Part shown: positions 36,001-48,721 of the stretch, one piece after another
Position numbering within the stretch: the stretch's first letter is position 1
How the letters are laid out: each line of letters opens with the position of its first letter
NCBI GenBank assembly: GCA_003117195.1
Contig: BDSI01000091.1
Location: forward strand, 62,001 to 126,000
Direction: 5' to 3'
DNA from: Eudorina sp. 2006-703-Eu-15
Taxonomy: Eukaryota > Chlorophyta > Chlorophyceae > Chlamydomonadales > Volvocaceae
DNA length: 64,000 nt
Made by a program: the position numbers and the translations under genes
The notes under the pieces: model-generated
What the model was told of the DNA's origin: nothing
Database searches by the model: none
What the model saw: only the letters and a program-made list of their open reading frames with translations

Positions 36001-36991
36001 GATAGTGCTGCCGCCGCCGCGGGCGCAGACGCCGGGTCGGGCAATCAGCGGCGGCACCGCCGACGCCGGCAAGGTTGGCCCGGCGGCGCCGCCGCCGCCG
36101 CCGCGGGCGCGGGGCGTCGCAGCATCCGTCGAGCCAGCTGTCGCATCCCCGCAGCGCCACAGCCAGTCGGGGGCGCCCCAGACCCTCCACGGCGACCCGC
36201 AGCCCCAGCCGTCGTCGTACATTCCGCCGTACATGGTGTCGCCGCTGGCGTCGCCGCAGAGGCCCATGGCGCGGTCGCACATGGGCACACCGCCGCGGGC
36301 GCTGCCGCCGCGCCACGGCAGCGGCGCGTCCGGGACGCCGCCTCGCGCGCCGCCGAGCAGCGGCGGCGGCACTGGCGGCGGCGGCGGCGGCCTGTACAGC
36401 CTCATTTCAGCGCCGGCGGCCATCACGACACGCGAGCCTGAGGGCGCGGCTCGGGGTCCGTCGGGGGGCCACAGCCCCGGGACGGCGCTGAGCGCGGGCG
36501 GCTATCCCTTTGGTGGCGGCAGCGCCATCGCCACCACCGCAACCGCGACCCCACGCGGGGGCAGCGGCGCCGGCGGCGGCATCGGTCGCTTCTGCAGCAT
36601 CGGCGGTCTGCCCGTGTCCGGCAGCGGCAGCGGCGCTGGGCAGATGGCGGCATCGAAGGATGCGGCGGGGCGACGGAAGTCGGACACGCCCGCGGCTGTG
36701 TGGCTGGATCGTCACAATGGCGGTGCAGCCGCCACCATGACCAGCACCGCCGCCGATTACGATGGCAGGGGTGGCGACGGCAGCCACCGCCTGGACCCGT
36801 CGCCGACGGCAGCAGGGGCGGCGGCGGCGGTGGCAGCGGCGGCGGTGGCGGCGGCGGCGCCGCCGCCGCCAGCTGGCACGGCGACACGGGCGACGAGGCG
36901 CTCCGTTCTGCGATCTGGAGTTCTGGCGGCGCCGCTGCGGCTGTGGCGCCGGCAGCAGCCGCGGAACCCGACGGAGGTGGGAGCGGAATGA
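33058..36991 (+). CDS. Unknown 1200-residue protein, helical N-terminus and Pro/Ser/Gly-rich C-terminus
   Basis: Two exons, 33058-35158 and 35490-36991, join in phase (...AVYT-A-RSAQY...). I do not recognise the family. Residues 1-180 are well-mixed and helical without low complexity (IVRQELRRYSETLNRTLASL, then an acidic DDFTDLLSDVHALFDDDFLDRLEP segment). Residues ~240-660 contain helical repeats, perhaps ARM/HEAT-like, separated by Gly- and Ala-runs. The C-terminal ~500 residues are disordered, with Pro/Arg-rich patches (PPPPRARG, PPRAPPSSGGG) and basic stretches (RRRRSRRASS), resembling a scaffold or signalling protein with phosphorylation sites. No signal peptide or membrane segment is seen. 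The ATG at 33058 is the first in the frame. The donor is repeated in tandem (see findings), so an isoform with eight more residues is possible. The codon use and splice sites support a real gene. Confidence 0.75.
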
Positions 36992-39900
36992 TGGGCTCTG
37001 CGGCTTAGAGGCATGTCTGTCTGCATCGGATTAAAAGCAGATGGCGAGTGGCGGAGTTGCCGGCCACACATCGGCCGCGATGGATCTGGAGAGCCGCGAG
37101 TGGGTATTGCCATGACATCCCGTCCGGACTGCCGTGATTTTTCGGGGTGTGGTTATCGGGCTCAGGGTTGGGGCGGTGTGACGACAGGTGTCGGTGGAGG
37201 ACAAGATGGGCCAGACGGCTGGCCTTTCGTCTTGCCGCTGGCTGCGGGCCTGGACTCTTCGGCGCGGCCGGCGTATCGCATTGCGGCTGCTAAGGGCGCG
37301 CGCGACGCCCCGCGCAGCCTCGTGGACGGAGCGATTCACCGAAGCCGTTGTGTAGGAGGGGACCCTTGGCGGCGTGGGATCGGCTTGGGTCGGAAAGACT
37401 GGTGGTGGTGGCGGTGGTGGTGGCGGTCATGGTGCCAGTTGCGGACTGTTGGCGTTGTACTTGTAGGGATGTTGTTCGGGGAGGTGGGGGTTTGCGGTCG
37501 GTGATGGATCAAGGTTGCCGGCTGGCCAGGGTGCCTGTTCAGTGGGGGCGAAATGGCGAAACGACGTCCGCAGTTACAAAAACATGGAGCAGCAGCAAAA
37601 GAACAGCACCGAGGACTGCGCGTTGAGGGCAGGCGGGGCGGCGTCACCGCTGCTGCAAAAGAGAGCAGATAGAGTAGGTAGACCATAATGCTAGGCGTAC
37701 GGATGGATGGAGGGATGAACAGATAGATAGATAGATAGATAGATAGATGATACTCATAGATAGATAGTTGGTTAGGAGGCAGCGATGCGCGCTACCGTGT
37801 GAGGCCAGAGCGTGCGTCGACGTTTACGGGAGCATAGCTTTGCCGCCGCCGCTGCGTTACTCACACTGCTGGAAAACCGATGATGGATGGATGGATGGAT
37901 GGATTTGCGGTTGCTTTGCTGACACTTACAGATCGAGCATTGTAGGGCACTGGGTGTACATGTCTAGGGTTTCAGGGTTAGGTGGCCGGCCGTGGCTAAT
38001 TGTTGTGGTCCTGTAGTGATCCGAGGTCGGTAGCATCAGCTTGCAAGCGTCACTAGTCAAGACGGGTCACAACAAATTGGCTCCCTGCCGCGGTCGCACG
38101 CCGCAAGGGTACACAACGGCCTGCACAGCCGTGGTTGGTCATCAAAGGCGATCTCTGGGCGGAGCCCCCACCCCGGAGGTGAGAGTAGTTCGACGGACGG
38201 GGGCTCACATGCTGTCACAGTGTGCGGAGGCGGGGTCGGGGGAGCCCGTCCGGGCATCACCAGCCAGACCAAGCGTTGTCGGGACGAGCCGAAGGCCCAT
38301 GACCCAGCGGCCCATAACCCACATAAGGCATTTCAGACCGCGTCACAGAGGGTCAAATCTCAGATGTGGCCCCCCTTGAGAGGCGCCCGGAACGGCAGCC
38401 CGCAGCCGGGCAGGGCGGCAGGGCAGCCCTGCAGGGGCGCGCCTGATGGGCGACATGAGGGGGATGCGGAGGGGTGTCGGTACCTCCTAGAGTGATGGGT
38501 TTGGGCTGCCCGCATCCCCTGGCCAGGTGCCTGGCGCAATCGGTTGGCCGCCTGGGCGTTGTTGTCGTAACGCACCTAGATCACATCGAGATGGCATCGT
38601 ATTGTTGTTGTTCTGCCGAGTTGCTGTATCACGCCCTGTTTGTATGTGTGTTTAGAAATGCAACCTGTTTGTATGTGTGCGTGTGTGTGCGCGGGCGGGC
38701 TCGTACTGGCCAAACCCCAAAAGCCGTCAAGAACTGCGCCTGGAACTGCGGCCTCCCGCCGCGCGTCGAGCGTGCTGGGCGCCCACCGCTCTGGATGGGT
38801 GGTGCGGCTGGAGACGATGGCGGTTGGACGCGCGGCGCTGTGCGTCACCTTAAGGAGGTTTAGATCGTCACCATCGTCGCCGCGCATACCGGCTTGAACT
38901 GGATGGTGTTTGGTGTTTCAACCCGCGCGTCTTGGGGACTGCCGTATCCACCCAGTCACGTGGCCCCGGCCCCTGCCTCAGGAGAGGGAGAGGGCTGACT
39001 GGCCGAGCCAGGCGCAGGGCGCCTCCCCCCGGGTGGGGCCGTGGCCGCCATGCCCTAACACGCATATGTATGCAGTCAGCAGAGGCGCTTTGCATCAGGC
39101 ACCAATGCATGCATTCATGCATCCAGGATGCATCCATCCATCCGTCCATGCATATGCATGCATCCACAAGGTGTCCTGCGGGGAATCGCACAGCCCCACA
39201 TCGTGACTGCGCCGCGGCCGCGGCTGGACCTACGCTGTACACCCCCTACTGCAGCAGGGCAGGGCACAGCTGTACACAGCCGCACACCTAAGCCGCCCGC
39301 CGCTCAACCGTGCGGCGTGGGTCGACGGCGATCGCTCACCCTAACGACTGTACCGTAACTGGACTGGACCACACACACACACGCAAACAGACGCACCCAC
39401 ACGTCGCCCGCTCCACTGCCTGGCACGTTGCACCCACAAAGCATAGCACTGGCTTGGAGCGCCGGCTGGCCGCCTCCATGCCGGAGCGGCGCACGAGGAC
39501 CCCCTCCCTGGACCAACTCCTGACAGACGGCAACGATGCAACGCCCGCCGTCACCGACACACAGCACCCCCCTCCCCGGGGGGGGGGAGGGAGAAATCCG
39601 GGCACCGGACACTGGCCACGTGTGCAGGGCGCACGTTGCTAAGATATGTCGTGCGGTACGAGACCAGCACCGCCCAAAGCCGTCGAGCAGTGAGGCTCAG
39701 CGGTGTGTCCGTCCGTCCGTCCGTCCGTGGGTCCATTCATCCATCAATGCAACTAACCAATCAATAATTGGGAGGTTGACGGGCTACCCTCACGGCCCGG
39801 CCTCCCCCCCGACGGTTGACGGACCGGCCTCATGCGCGAGTTTCCTCGGACAGCACCCTCATCATATCATCATGTTCGTCACCACCATCCTGTTCCTCAC

Positions 39901-41555
39901 CATCACCCAAAGGATGTCCCGACCACACAGCCAAAAGTACCAGCACCGCTAGCAACGACCGTCCGGCCCAACCGCCCGGCCCAACGACGTCCGCCCGGCC
40001 CAGCCGCCAGGCCCCCGGCCACACGGGCGCGACGTGCATGGCGACGTCACAAGGCCCCCACTCGGCCCCAGCCTCCTCCGCTCACGTCGCTGCGCAGCCA
40101 CCCACCTAGTCGGCTGCCCTCACTCATATGGTCACACCTCTTGAAGTGTGAGGCCATTGACATCCTCCAAGTTCGCTCTCGAACGGTCGAATGGCGCGTC
40201 CGCGTTCCCCCACAGCGCCTGAGGGAGACCTTCGAGAGCTGGGGGTCCTAAACTTCAAATACGGTACCTCCCCGAGGCACGAAAACACTAAAGAGGCATA
40301 TCGAGAGGGGAGAAGGCATATCGAGAAACCCGGCGCCTCAGATGGTGTCCGTTCCGAGTGTGAGTGATTCGATGACTTCGGTGACTCCCCAGGGTCGGGG
40401 TTGGGGTTAAGGCACCCCGGGCGGCGCATGTGATGTGAGGACGGGAGCACGGGGCCGCGCGCCCCAACTTGCCCCCACTGATCGTGGATCGCTACGTGCG
40501 GTGCTGCGCGGTGCTGTGAACCCTCCTACCTGCCGCACCCCACACTCCGCGGATGCAGGTGGCGCCGAGCAGCGGAGGTCAAACCGTACCAACACACAAA
40601 CGGTACCCCATCTCCCATGTCTACCTACCAAGACAGCGAGCACTGCAAACCAGCACCACCAGCACACCGTCCAACCGTTCTACAGACCCCCATCCCCTGC
40701 ACCGCGCCGCCGCGACGCTCCCGCGCGCATCGCACCCTCGGCACCACCCCCACCCCCACCCCCACCACCCCCAGCAGCAGCCATCCCTGCGCACCATCCC
40801 TTGCAGTCCTTCCTGCGCCATTGCCAGCCGGCTTGCCTGCGCCTGCCGTTCTACCTGCCCAGTGCGAATGCGCAGCGCTCTCAAGGACGTGTCAACGAAC
40901 GGAGGGCCAAACCGACACGGCAGCCCCCCAAAGTGCCGATCTCCCACGCCTCAGTGCACAGTTCTTCATGCCCGCATGACCAGTCGGTGCTGGGGGAGGT
41001 GCTGCCACCCAGACACAGACTCCAGGGGTGTACCTCGGGGACCGAATAATAACCCCGGGGACCAAAACCCCGGGTACTCGGGCACCACAGGCTGCCAGCC
41101 ACTACCCTTCAGCGGCCCTCAGCCTCTCTGGTCGTACGCTGCCGTACTGTGCAGTCACGCAGCCCACAGCGCTGGCCGGGGCGCTCGGTGCTGCCCGGCC
41201 TGCTCAGTGCGAATGCGGCGACCGGCGAATGTGCCCGGTCGCGGATCCCCGAAGGATCGACCGCTGCCCAGCACAGCCCCGGAAAGCTTGTGAACGCTTC
41301 TGAAAGCCTCTGAACACTATTATGCAAGGTCCACCGCCTACTACTACTACCCTACGAGGCCACACCACCAGTCGCTGGCCTGCAACTCGTCTGCGGTGTG
41401 CTGCCCCGCCCACTCTGACGCGGTGGGGTCTGTGGGCTGGGGCTGGGGCCCTGCCTTCCCGATGTCAAGCGGGGCTCCAGAGGGGGGAGGGTAATGTAGG
41501 AAATTGGTGGACATTAGCGAGGCTCCAAAGGGGGGACGGAAGCAGCGGGGCTCTC
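36992..41555. other. Long intergenic stretch without a supported gene
   Basis: Contains the 3' flank of the unknown gene and, on the other strand, that of the MRS2 gene. Simple repeats: (GATA)n at 37721-37748, (GGAT)n near 37880-37903, (CCGT)n at 39709-39728. Open frames on both strands (for example plus 40553-41293) show no domain and no phase-compatible splice partners that I could find. A small unrecognised gene cannot be excluded. Confidence 0.5.
41496..41516 (+). repeat. Dispersed short repeat A, partial copy
   Basis: TGTAGGAAATTGGTGGACAT, 40 nt beyond the stop codon of the MRS2 gene and therefore probably in its 3' UTR. Confidence 0.55.
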
Positions 41556-44500
41556 TCAATAGATGATGAGCTTGGCCCACCACAGCCAGAAGACGAACAG
41601 CAGCAGCAGCGTGATGCCGATGACGGACGAGAAGAGCGCCACCTGCAAAGGGGGAGAAGGCGGCGGCGGCGGCGGCGGTGGGGCGGAGGTGGCGGCGGCG
41701 GCGGCGGCGGCGGCGGGGGCTTAATCCCAAAGGATACAACCATCCCCTCCCTCCCATCTTGTCACGCATGCTTCCGTACAGCACCGTACCGTACAGCGCC
41801 GTACACTCACGTCCATGAACACGCCGGGCGCTTCCTGCAGCCCGCTGTCCAGGTTCATCCCGAACCAGGCGCCCACGACCGTCATCATGGCCAGTACGGT
41901 GCTGCAGGCGGTGAGGATGAGGTCGATGGTGATGAGCTGGTTTCGGTGCTGGTCCAGTTTGATGTTGACCAGATCCTCCGTGTCGCCGATGAACTCATGC
42001 AGCGTCTGGCGAGGGACAGGGGGGGCGGGGGGCCGGGGGCGAGGGACAGGGGGGGGCGGGGGGGCGGGGGCGGGGCCGCGTGTGGGCCCAGTTAGTGAGT
42101 CGTGAGGTAGCAGGAGGGTAGTTAGTGTGGTAGCAGGAGGGTAGTTCGTGTGGTAGCAGGAGGGTAGTTCGTGTGGTAGCAGGAGGGTAGTTCGTGTGGT
42201 AGCAGGAGGGTAGTTCGTGTGGTAGCGAGGTAGCAGGAGGGTAGTTAGCGAGGTAGCAGGAGGGTAGTTAGTGTGGTAGCAGGAGGGTAGTTCGTGTGGT
42301 AGCAGGAGGGTAGTTCGTGTGGTAGCAGGAGGGTAGTTAGCGAGGTAGCAGGAGGGTAGTTAGCGAGGTAGCAGGAGGGTAGTTAGTGTGGGGGCAGGGA
42401 ACCCATGGTGAGACCATGATCAGGGAATGCGAGGCACTGGTAAAAGCAGGTAAACCGCCCTCCCTTTAAGGCAAACCCCGCCTGACAACTAGAGCCCAAG
42501 TCCACCGTAACACACATCACCGACGCCACAAACAACCGCAGTGCCCCACCGGGTAAGCAGCCCCCTCTCGGCCCCCCTCCCTTCCGCCCCATCTTCCGGA
42601 CGACCGGACAGATGGTCTGTCCCCGTCGGCTCCGAAGCCAGGTTCTCGGCTCCCGTACAGCGCGACAGCTGCCGTACCGTACCTGCAGCTTGTTGTAGGT
42701 GTTGTCGATGTGCATGAAGTACGTCTCCAGAAGCATCTCCACCACCGCCGTCTCCGCCTCCTCCACCGAGCTGTCCGAGGAGGCCGAGGAGGAGGAGCCG
42801 CTGCTGCGGCTGCCGTCGCTGCTGATCGTGCTGTGCGCGTCGCCCTGGCCCCCAGGGAGGGAGGGAGGGAGGGCAGGGAGGGAGGGCGGGGGGCAGGCAG
42901 GGACAGGCAAGGGGAGGGCGGCGGAGCAGGCATCGGGAGGTTAAGGAAGACTGACAGACAGGGGCACACTGCGCTGCTGCTCGAAAGAGGCAGAGGCAGG
43001 GAGAGGAGCGTGAGGGGCTGGGGCTGGGGCTGGGGCTGCTGGGGTATCCTACACACCGAGACCCCCCGAGCCCCCCTCCCTCCCTCCCAGCCCCCCTCCC
43101 TCCCTCCCTCCCAGCCCCCCTCCCTCCCTCCCTCCCTCCCAGCCCCTCCCCCTCCCTCCCTCCCTCCCTCCCTCACGTTGATCGCGGCCTGCGCCAGCTG
43201 CCGCTGCTCCTCCTGCTCGTGCAGCTCCTTAGCCGTCAAGTTGAGGTCGTGCATGTCCGAGTCGTCGTCCAGGAACTTCTCCAACACCTGCGCAAGCTCG
43301 GCGGGTGAGGGGGCGGGCGGGTCGGCATCGGGTGGGTGGGCAGGCTCGGACGGGTGGGTGGGCAGGCTCAGGTGCGTGGGTGGGTGGATGGGTGGGTGGG
43401 TAGGCAGACCAGGTGGGTGGGTGGACGGGTGTGCGGGTGTGCTGGGTGGGTGCTGGGCGAGTCCGTTGTTCGTTGGGGGTTACAGGGTCGTTCGCTTTGC
43501 TTCCACCTGTACAAATCGCGGGCGGATGGATCCGGATTAGGTATGGGGGTACGGGGGATGCGGTCAAGTGCGACCCCTCTGGAAGCCCCCAGACACTCGA
43601 GCCCCAGCCCCCCCTTTACCCCAGCCCAAGCCCCAGCCCCCCCTTTACCCCAGCCCAAGCCCCAGCCCCCCCTTTACCCCAGCCCAAGCCCCAGCCCCCC
43701 TCCCTTTACCCCAGCCCAAGCCCCAGCCCCCCTCCCTTTACCCCAGCCCAAGCCCCAGCCCCCTCCCTCCCCGCCACCGCAGCCCGCCTTCCCCCCACCT
43801 CTCTGATGGTCTCCACCCGCGTGGTCAGCCGCACCAGGTTGTTCTTAATGCGGCGGACAACCTCCAGGTTGGGGGTGTTGACCTGCGCCGACGGAGGGGC
43901 CGGGGCGGTGTGAGAGCGAGGGTGGTGGTGTGGTGGTGGTGGTGGTGGTGGTGGACGACAAGGGACTGAGGAGGATATTCAGCCCCTCAAGCCCCGGTCA
44001 CAAGGCTGTGCTCCAGGAGTGGTTGGGGCGTGGCGGTGGTTGAGTGGTGGTGGCGATTAACGGGGGAAGCGGGTAAAACCCTCGCAGCCCCCACCCCACA
44101 CACACTGCCCTCCGCCGTCACGTATCCGCTTGGGAGGGTGCAGGTGCAGGAGCTGGGGATGGGGCTTGGGAGGGTGCAGGTGCAGGAGCTGGGGATGGGG
44201 CTTGGGAGGGTGCAGGTGCAGGAGCTGGGGATGGGGCTTGGGAGGGTGCAGGTGCAGGTGCTGGGACTGACGCAGGCCACCATCTGGAGGACCCCTGCTC
44301 CCGCGGGGGTATATCTCCCCCCACCTCCCCACCTGGGGCCTCCACCCCCGGCTCTTCCGGCGCCACGAACGGCCTCACCACGGCAATGTCATTAAAGAGT
44401 CAAAGACAATAGCGAAACCGCAGAGGAGCCAAACCCTAACCATGACCCGTGACGACCCCTCCAGCCGCCCCCATCCCCTCCTCCGCTAGGCCCCTCCTCC

Positions 44501-47500
44501 GCTAGGCCCCTCCTCCGCTAGGCCCCTCCTCCGCTAGGCCCCTCCTCCGCTAGGCCCCCTCTTCCCTGGACCCCTCCCCCACGGCCGCGTACCCACCGCC
44601 CTCAGCCCCCCCTCCCGCGGCCGTCCCCCCAACGGCCCCGCACCTTCTTCGCGAGCGCGTCCAGGGCCGGGTAGGCGCCCGCCTCCAGCTCCTGAGTCAT
44701 CAGATCCAGGTGGCCCGCCATCTGAGGAGGAGCGGGGGGCGGAGCAGGGGGAGCAGGGGGGTATAGGAAAGTGGTTGACATTTTCAAACTGCGCTGCTGC
44801 GCGGGAGGGGGGCCGAGCAGCGGGAGAAGGGGGAGCAAGGGTAGGAGGGGGCAGGGGCAGCAGGGGGAGGGGGGGATGAAGGGCAGCAGGGGCAGCAGGG
44901 GGAGCAACGGGTGTGTGTGTGGGGGGGGGGGAGACACCCGGAGCAGACCGACCCGGATGGGGTCATTACCGCGAACTGGTGGGTGGGTGGATTACACTCA
45001 GGGCTCCCTGCCACACCCGGGACGGGGGGCAGCAAGGGGGACGCCCCTGCCCACCCCCCTGGTCCCGTGCTCCGGAGCCACATCATGTCTAGTCAGCGCC
45101 CCATCGTGTGCACACCCCTCTACCCCCCGCCCCAATGGCCCCAGTCTGACTACCCACCGACCCATCCACCACTCCACCGCCCCTCCAACCTCAGCCTCAT
45201 CCACCCTGTCCACCTGCCCCATCGCGCCTCCCGCCCGCCCTGTCCACCTGCCCCCCCTCACCTCCCGCCCGCCCTGTCCTCCTGCCCCCCACCCCCACCC
45301 CACCCACCACGTCCAGGCAGCACTCCAGCACCCGCAGCTCGAACGGCAGCTCCAGCCCCAGGGTGGACGGCCCGGGCGCCAGCTTCAGCCGCTCAGCCTC
45401 CGTCAGAGACTGCGGCGGCAACAGGTGGCGGGCGGCAGGGCACGGCATGACACATGGCCCCACATGACACATAATGGCACCGCGAGTGGATTGAGGACAT
45501 GGCCATGAACACGATGGGGAGCGGCCATGTGCCCTCATGGAGGTGGGTGGATGCTTGTGTGGGTGGGTGTTCGGGTATTCCCGTGTTTGGGTGTTTGGGT
45601 GTTTGGGTGAGAGGAAGGAGGCAATCCTCTGCCCAAGTGGTCAGTGGGATTTCGTTATGCACAGTTCAGCTATGGGCGAAATGAACTGGACTGGGCGCCC
45701 AGTCACACGGGAGGGCTCCCCCCTGGAGCTCCTGGAGAGCGCCCGGGCGACTGGGGGGTATCGAGGGTGTGGAAGGGAGAACTGAGCCGCGAGAAGCGAA
45801 GTCCAGCGTAACAGGCGGTATGTGCATGGGTGCGTTCCGCGAGGAAGCCGCCCGACCCGAACGTGCACTGCGCGGCTGTGTACTCGGCGCGTCAGCGCCC
45901 AGTGCCCTCAATGTGCGAGGCCGCAAGCGGCCAGAGGCGCATCCCGCTGGCAGCCGAGCACCACCGAAACAAGGATTCCCAGCACACCACCCGCCGGAAG
46001 CAAGGAACTCAGGTCCGGGTCCGGGTCCGGGTCCGGGTCGGGGTCCGGACCGCAGGCCCCACCCACCCTGGATCATCGATTCATCGTCCGGGCTGGGGGC
46101 ATACTCCCAGGAGGAGGAGGAGCCCGGAGCTGCCCCTCGCGGCCCCCTCCCCACCACCTCCGCCCCCTCACGACCGCTCGGCCCCACCACCCACCTCCCC
46201 ACCCAACCACCCACCTTCCCACCCACCCACCCACCTACCCACCCACCCACCCACCCACCCACCCACCTACCCACCCACCTGGTAGGACCTGCTCTGCGGC
46301 CCCCGTACCCCAACGCTCACCCATCTGCCCCACCACCCGCCTCACCCCCATCTGCCCCATGACCCACATCACCCACATCCGCACCACCCCCATCACCCAC
46401 ATCTGCCACCCACCTGGTAGGACCTGCTCTGCGGCATGCCCGTCCGCGAGGGCGACAGCCGGACCTTGATCTCGTTGATGAACCGCAGCACCTTCTCGTC
46501 CTCTGGCGTCGTGGGACGTGGGGAAAGGGGGACGTGGGGAAAGGGGACGGGGGGAAAGGGGGACGTGGGGAAAGGGGACGGGGGGAAAGGGGGACGGGGG
46601 GAAAGGGGGACGGGGGGAAAGGGGGACGTGGGGAAAGGGGGACGGGGGGAAAGGGGGACGGGGGGAAAGGGGGACGTGGGGAAAGGGGGACGGGGGGAAG
46701 TAAATCAAAATCAAATCCACAAAGGAAACCTTAGAGAGCGGCCCCCAAAGGGATGGCAGCGGCAGCACCAGCAGCAGGACATCAGAAACACCGGCAGCAG
46801 CAGCGACAGCAGGGCGGTGTGTGTGTGGGGGGGGAGGGGTGCGCCCCGCAAGAGGGCGGTAAACCAACTGGGGGAGGCTTGGACGAGGCTGGCGGTGTTC
46901 GCGCGGCTGTGTGTTTCGTGTGGTGTTGTCGGGACTCCTCCACCCACTCCTCCCCCCACCCACGCACCCCTCCACGCCTGCACCCACCCCTTCCCCCACC
47001 CACGTATCGGTTCCCCAATCCATACCGCCCACGCACCCCTCCACGCCTGCACCCACCCCTCCCCACACCCACCCACCCCTCCACGCCTGCACCCACCCAC
47101 ACACACACACCCCAAACACCCACATCCACCTCCCCCATGTACCCGGGTTGACGATGAGCACGAAGGACGTGGTGATGATGGCCTTCAGGTACTCGAGGTT
47201 CAGCACGATGGCCTTGTCGCGGCACAGGATGGCGGAGGGGTAGGTGGTGGACAACGCCGGGTCCAGCAGCCGCAGGTCGCGGGTCTGGATGCCCAGCTTG
47301 TGGGTGATGCGCCACTTGTCCGCCTGGGAGGGAGGGGGTGGGTGAAGGTGAGGAGGAGGGCGAGGAGGATGGGGGCGGGGGTGAGGGCGAGGATGGGGGA
47401 GGGTCAGGGTGAGGGCGACACGAGGGCAAGGGTGACGCGGATGGGCGGGGATGAGAGTGAGGGTGTCTGGGTGAGCCCCGCGCGCGCCGCCACACCCCTC

Positions 47501-48071
47501 CACCGCACCGCCGCCGCACCTGCAGCAGCGATGTCTCGCCGTTCTTGTCGATCCGCAGCCACGTCCGCAGCGCCACGTTCTGCTTGTTGGACTTGGCGCC
47601 CTTGCCCTGCTTCCCCGCCAGGCCCTTGTGGTGCCGCCTCAACCCGGCCCCGGCGGTGGAACCCAAGCTCGCGGCCAGGGCGACCTCGGCGCGGCCCTCG
47701 TCGCCCTCGTGCGCCTCGCCGCGGGTGACGGAACGGTCCAGGTCGGGGGTGATGCCCAGCGGCACGTCGATCGGGCCATCCGCGTCTGAGTCGGGTCGGG
47801 AGTTGGCCTCGTCGTTGGAGATGGCGTGCTGCAGGATCTGCAGGCCGCCAATGTGCAGCGCGTCGCCGGCGTCGGCCTCGCCGTCGGTTTCGGCGGGTGT
47901 GGCAGCGGACGGCGGGGCGTCATCGGCGCCGACTGCCGCGGCTGCTGCTGCTGCCGCGAGCGCTGACCGGGCGGCGGGGTCGCCCAGCGTGATTGCGACG
48001 GACTCGGCGCCATCGTCGTCGTCGGCGGCGAACCTGACGCCGCCGACACGTGAGCGGCGGGTGCTGGACAT
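41556..48071 (-). CDS. MRS2: CorA/MRS2-type magnesium transporter
   Basis: Predicted 546-residue protein in 10 exons on the minus strand, in coding order: 48071-47520, 47323-47143, 46502-46414, 45409-45308, 44721-44644, 43882-43799, 43287-43177, 42844-42683, 42005-41811, 41642-41556. All junctions are in phase. The N-terminal ~170 residues are Ala/Asp-rich and variable. The conserved core follows: [53 protein letters not shown], the long helix ([23 protein letters not shown]), the acidic [13 protein letters not shown] and [17 protein letters not shown]. Residues ~479-500 form the first membrane helix, followed by the family signature GMN (~502-504); the second helix is ~520-540, and the C-terminus is short (KLIIY). 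MRS2 proteins form pentameric Mg2+ channels in mitochondrial, plastid or other membranes. The start ATG at 48071 begins an acidic N-terminus rather than an obvious transit peptide, so the membrane is uncertain. An upstream non-ATG extension of the frame exists. Confidence 0.92.
42105..42388 (+). repeat. ~23-bp minisatellite in an MRS2 intron
   Basis: About a dozen units of GTAGCAGGAGGGTAGTTCGT followed by GTG, with variants TTAGCGAG and TTAGTGTG. It lies between MRS2 exons 8 and 9. Confidence 0.95.
43060..43174 (+). repeat. CCCTCCCT-rich low-complexity tract
   Basis: Imperfect CCCTCC/CAGCCCCC units, next to the exon 7 donor of MRS2 (minus strand GGGAGGGAGG). Confidence 0.85.
43603..43778 (+). 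repeat. ~31-bp minisatellite
   Basis: Five to six units of CCCCTTTACCCCAGCCCAAG with a CCCCAGCC spacer, in the MRS2 intron between exons 6 and 7 (minus strand). Confidence 0.9.
44136..44262 (+). repeat. 36-bp minisatellite
   Basis: Three and a half units of GGGAGGGTGCAGGTGCAGGA followed by GCTGGGGATGGGGCTT, in the MRS2 intron between exons 5 and 6. Confidence 0.92.
44479..44562 (+). repeat. 15/16-bp minisatellite
   Basis: Five units of CCTCCGCTAGGCCCCT in the same MRS2 intron as the 36-bp array. Confidence 0.9.
44761..44803 (+). repeat. Dispersed short repeat A, copy near MRS2 acceptor
   Basis: GTATAGGAAAGTGGTTGACA, then TCAAACTGCGCTGCTGCGC. MRS2 is transcribed from the other strand, so relative to the gene the element is reversed and ends 39 nt before the exon 5 acceptor, as in the copies at 12118 and 56263. 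Confidence 0.75.
46511..46699 (+). repeat. 15-bp minisatellite
   Basis: About 12 units of GGGGAAAGGGGGACG, directly upstream (in gene direction) of the exon 3 acceptor of MRS2. Confidence 0.93.
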
Positions 48072-48721
48072 GCTGAATGACGCAAAGGTGGATGCCCCCG
48101 TCAACAGCTGCACGGGGCGCTCTCCACGTTAGGTGTCCTGAATCTGGCGCACCAGTAACGTGAAGTCGTCCTACTCGCCCAAAGCAAGCAGCTCGGCGCC
48201 AGCTAACTGTTGTGCTGGCACTCCGGAAAAAGCAATTTGCTTTCGTATTGTATCAGGCTGTATCGTGTCAGCCTTTAGGTCTAGTGATGTGCGAGCTGGA
48301 GCGCCTAACGCTGACAGTGCTTGACGTTGAAGACTACATCTCGACCGTAACCACAAGGACCGCAGTTCACAATGTGTGTTTAAAGACCTAGGATACAAAT
48401 TTAATAGTGAACAGCAATTGTGAACGCTTCGCAATATCCGGGATACACTACTAAATTGCCGGCTTTATGCGCCTCGTGAGAGCAGTTTCCAGTGCCACAC
48501 CTCTGGCTCAAATTTCGAGTTGAAAAATTCGAGAAACAATTTGCCTCATACCGTGATGGCCAGAGGGCAGCCATACGAAATCGGGGAGCGCCAAGTGCAG
48601 TACAAAAATACTCTATAGTAATCCTTACGAACTGGCATGTGGCTAACTCAGGTCTGCTTCATCACAATATCGTAGACCCTGTATAGAATAAGCCCCATTA
48701 CACTTGCGGTCCTGATAACTC
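48072..48721. promoter_or_regulatory. Divergent promoter region of MRS2 and the tRNA ligase
   Basis: 650 bp separate the two divergent start codons, so both promoters must lie here or overlap. The stretch from about 48220 to 48720 is clearly more AT-rich than either gene. No specific element was recognised. Confidence 0.55.

Noticed and set aside
46075..46145. Exon-like minus-strand segment [23 protein letters not shown] between MRS2 exons 3 and 4
   Set aside because: The sequence looks coding, but its donor phase does not fit exon 4, whereas exons 3 and 4 join directly in phase. It could be an alternative exon.
46235..47503. 422-codon minus-strand frame taken as one gene
   Set aside because: Only its first part is real (MRS2 exon 2); the rest runs through an intron made of minisatellites, as the in-phase exon 3 shows.
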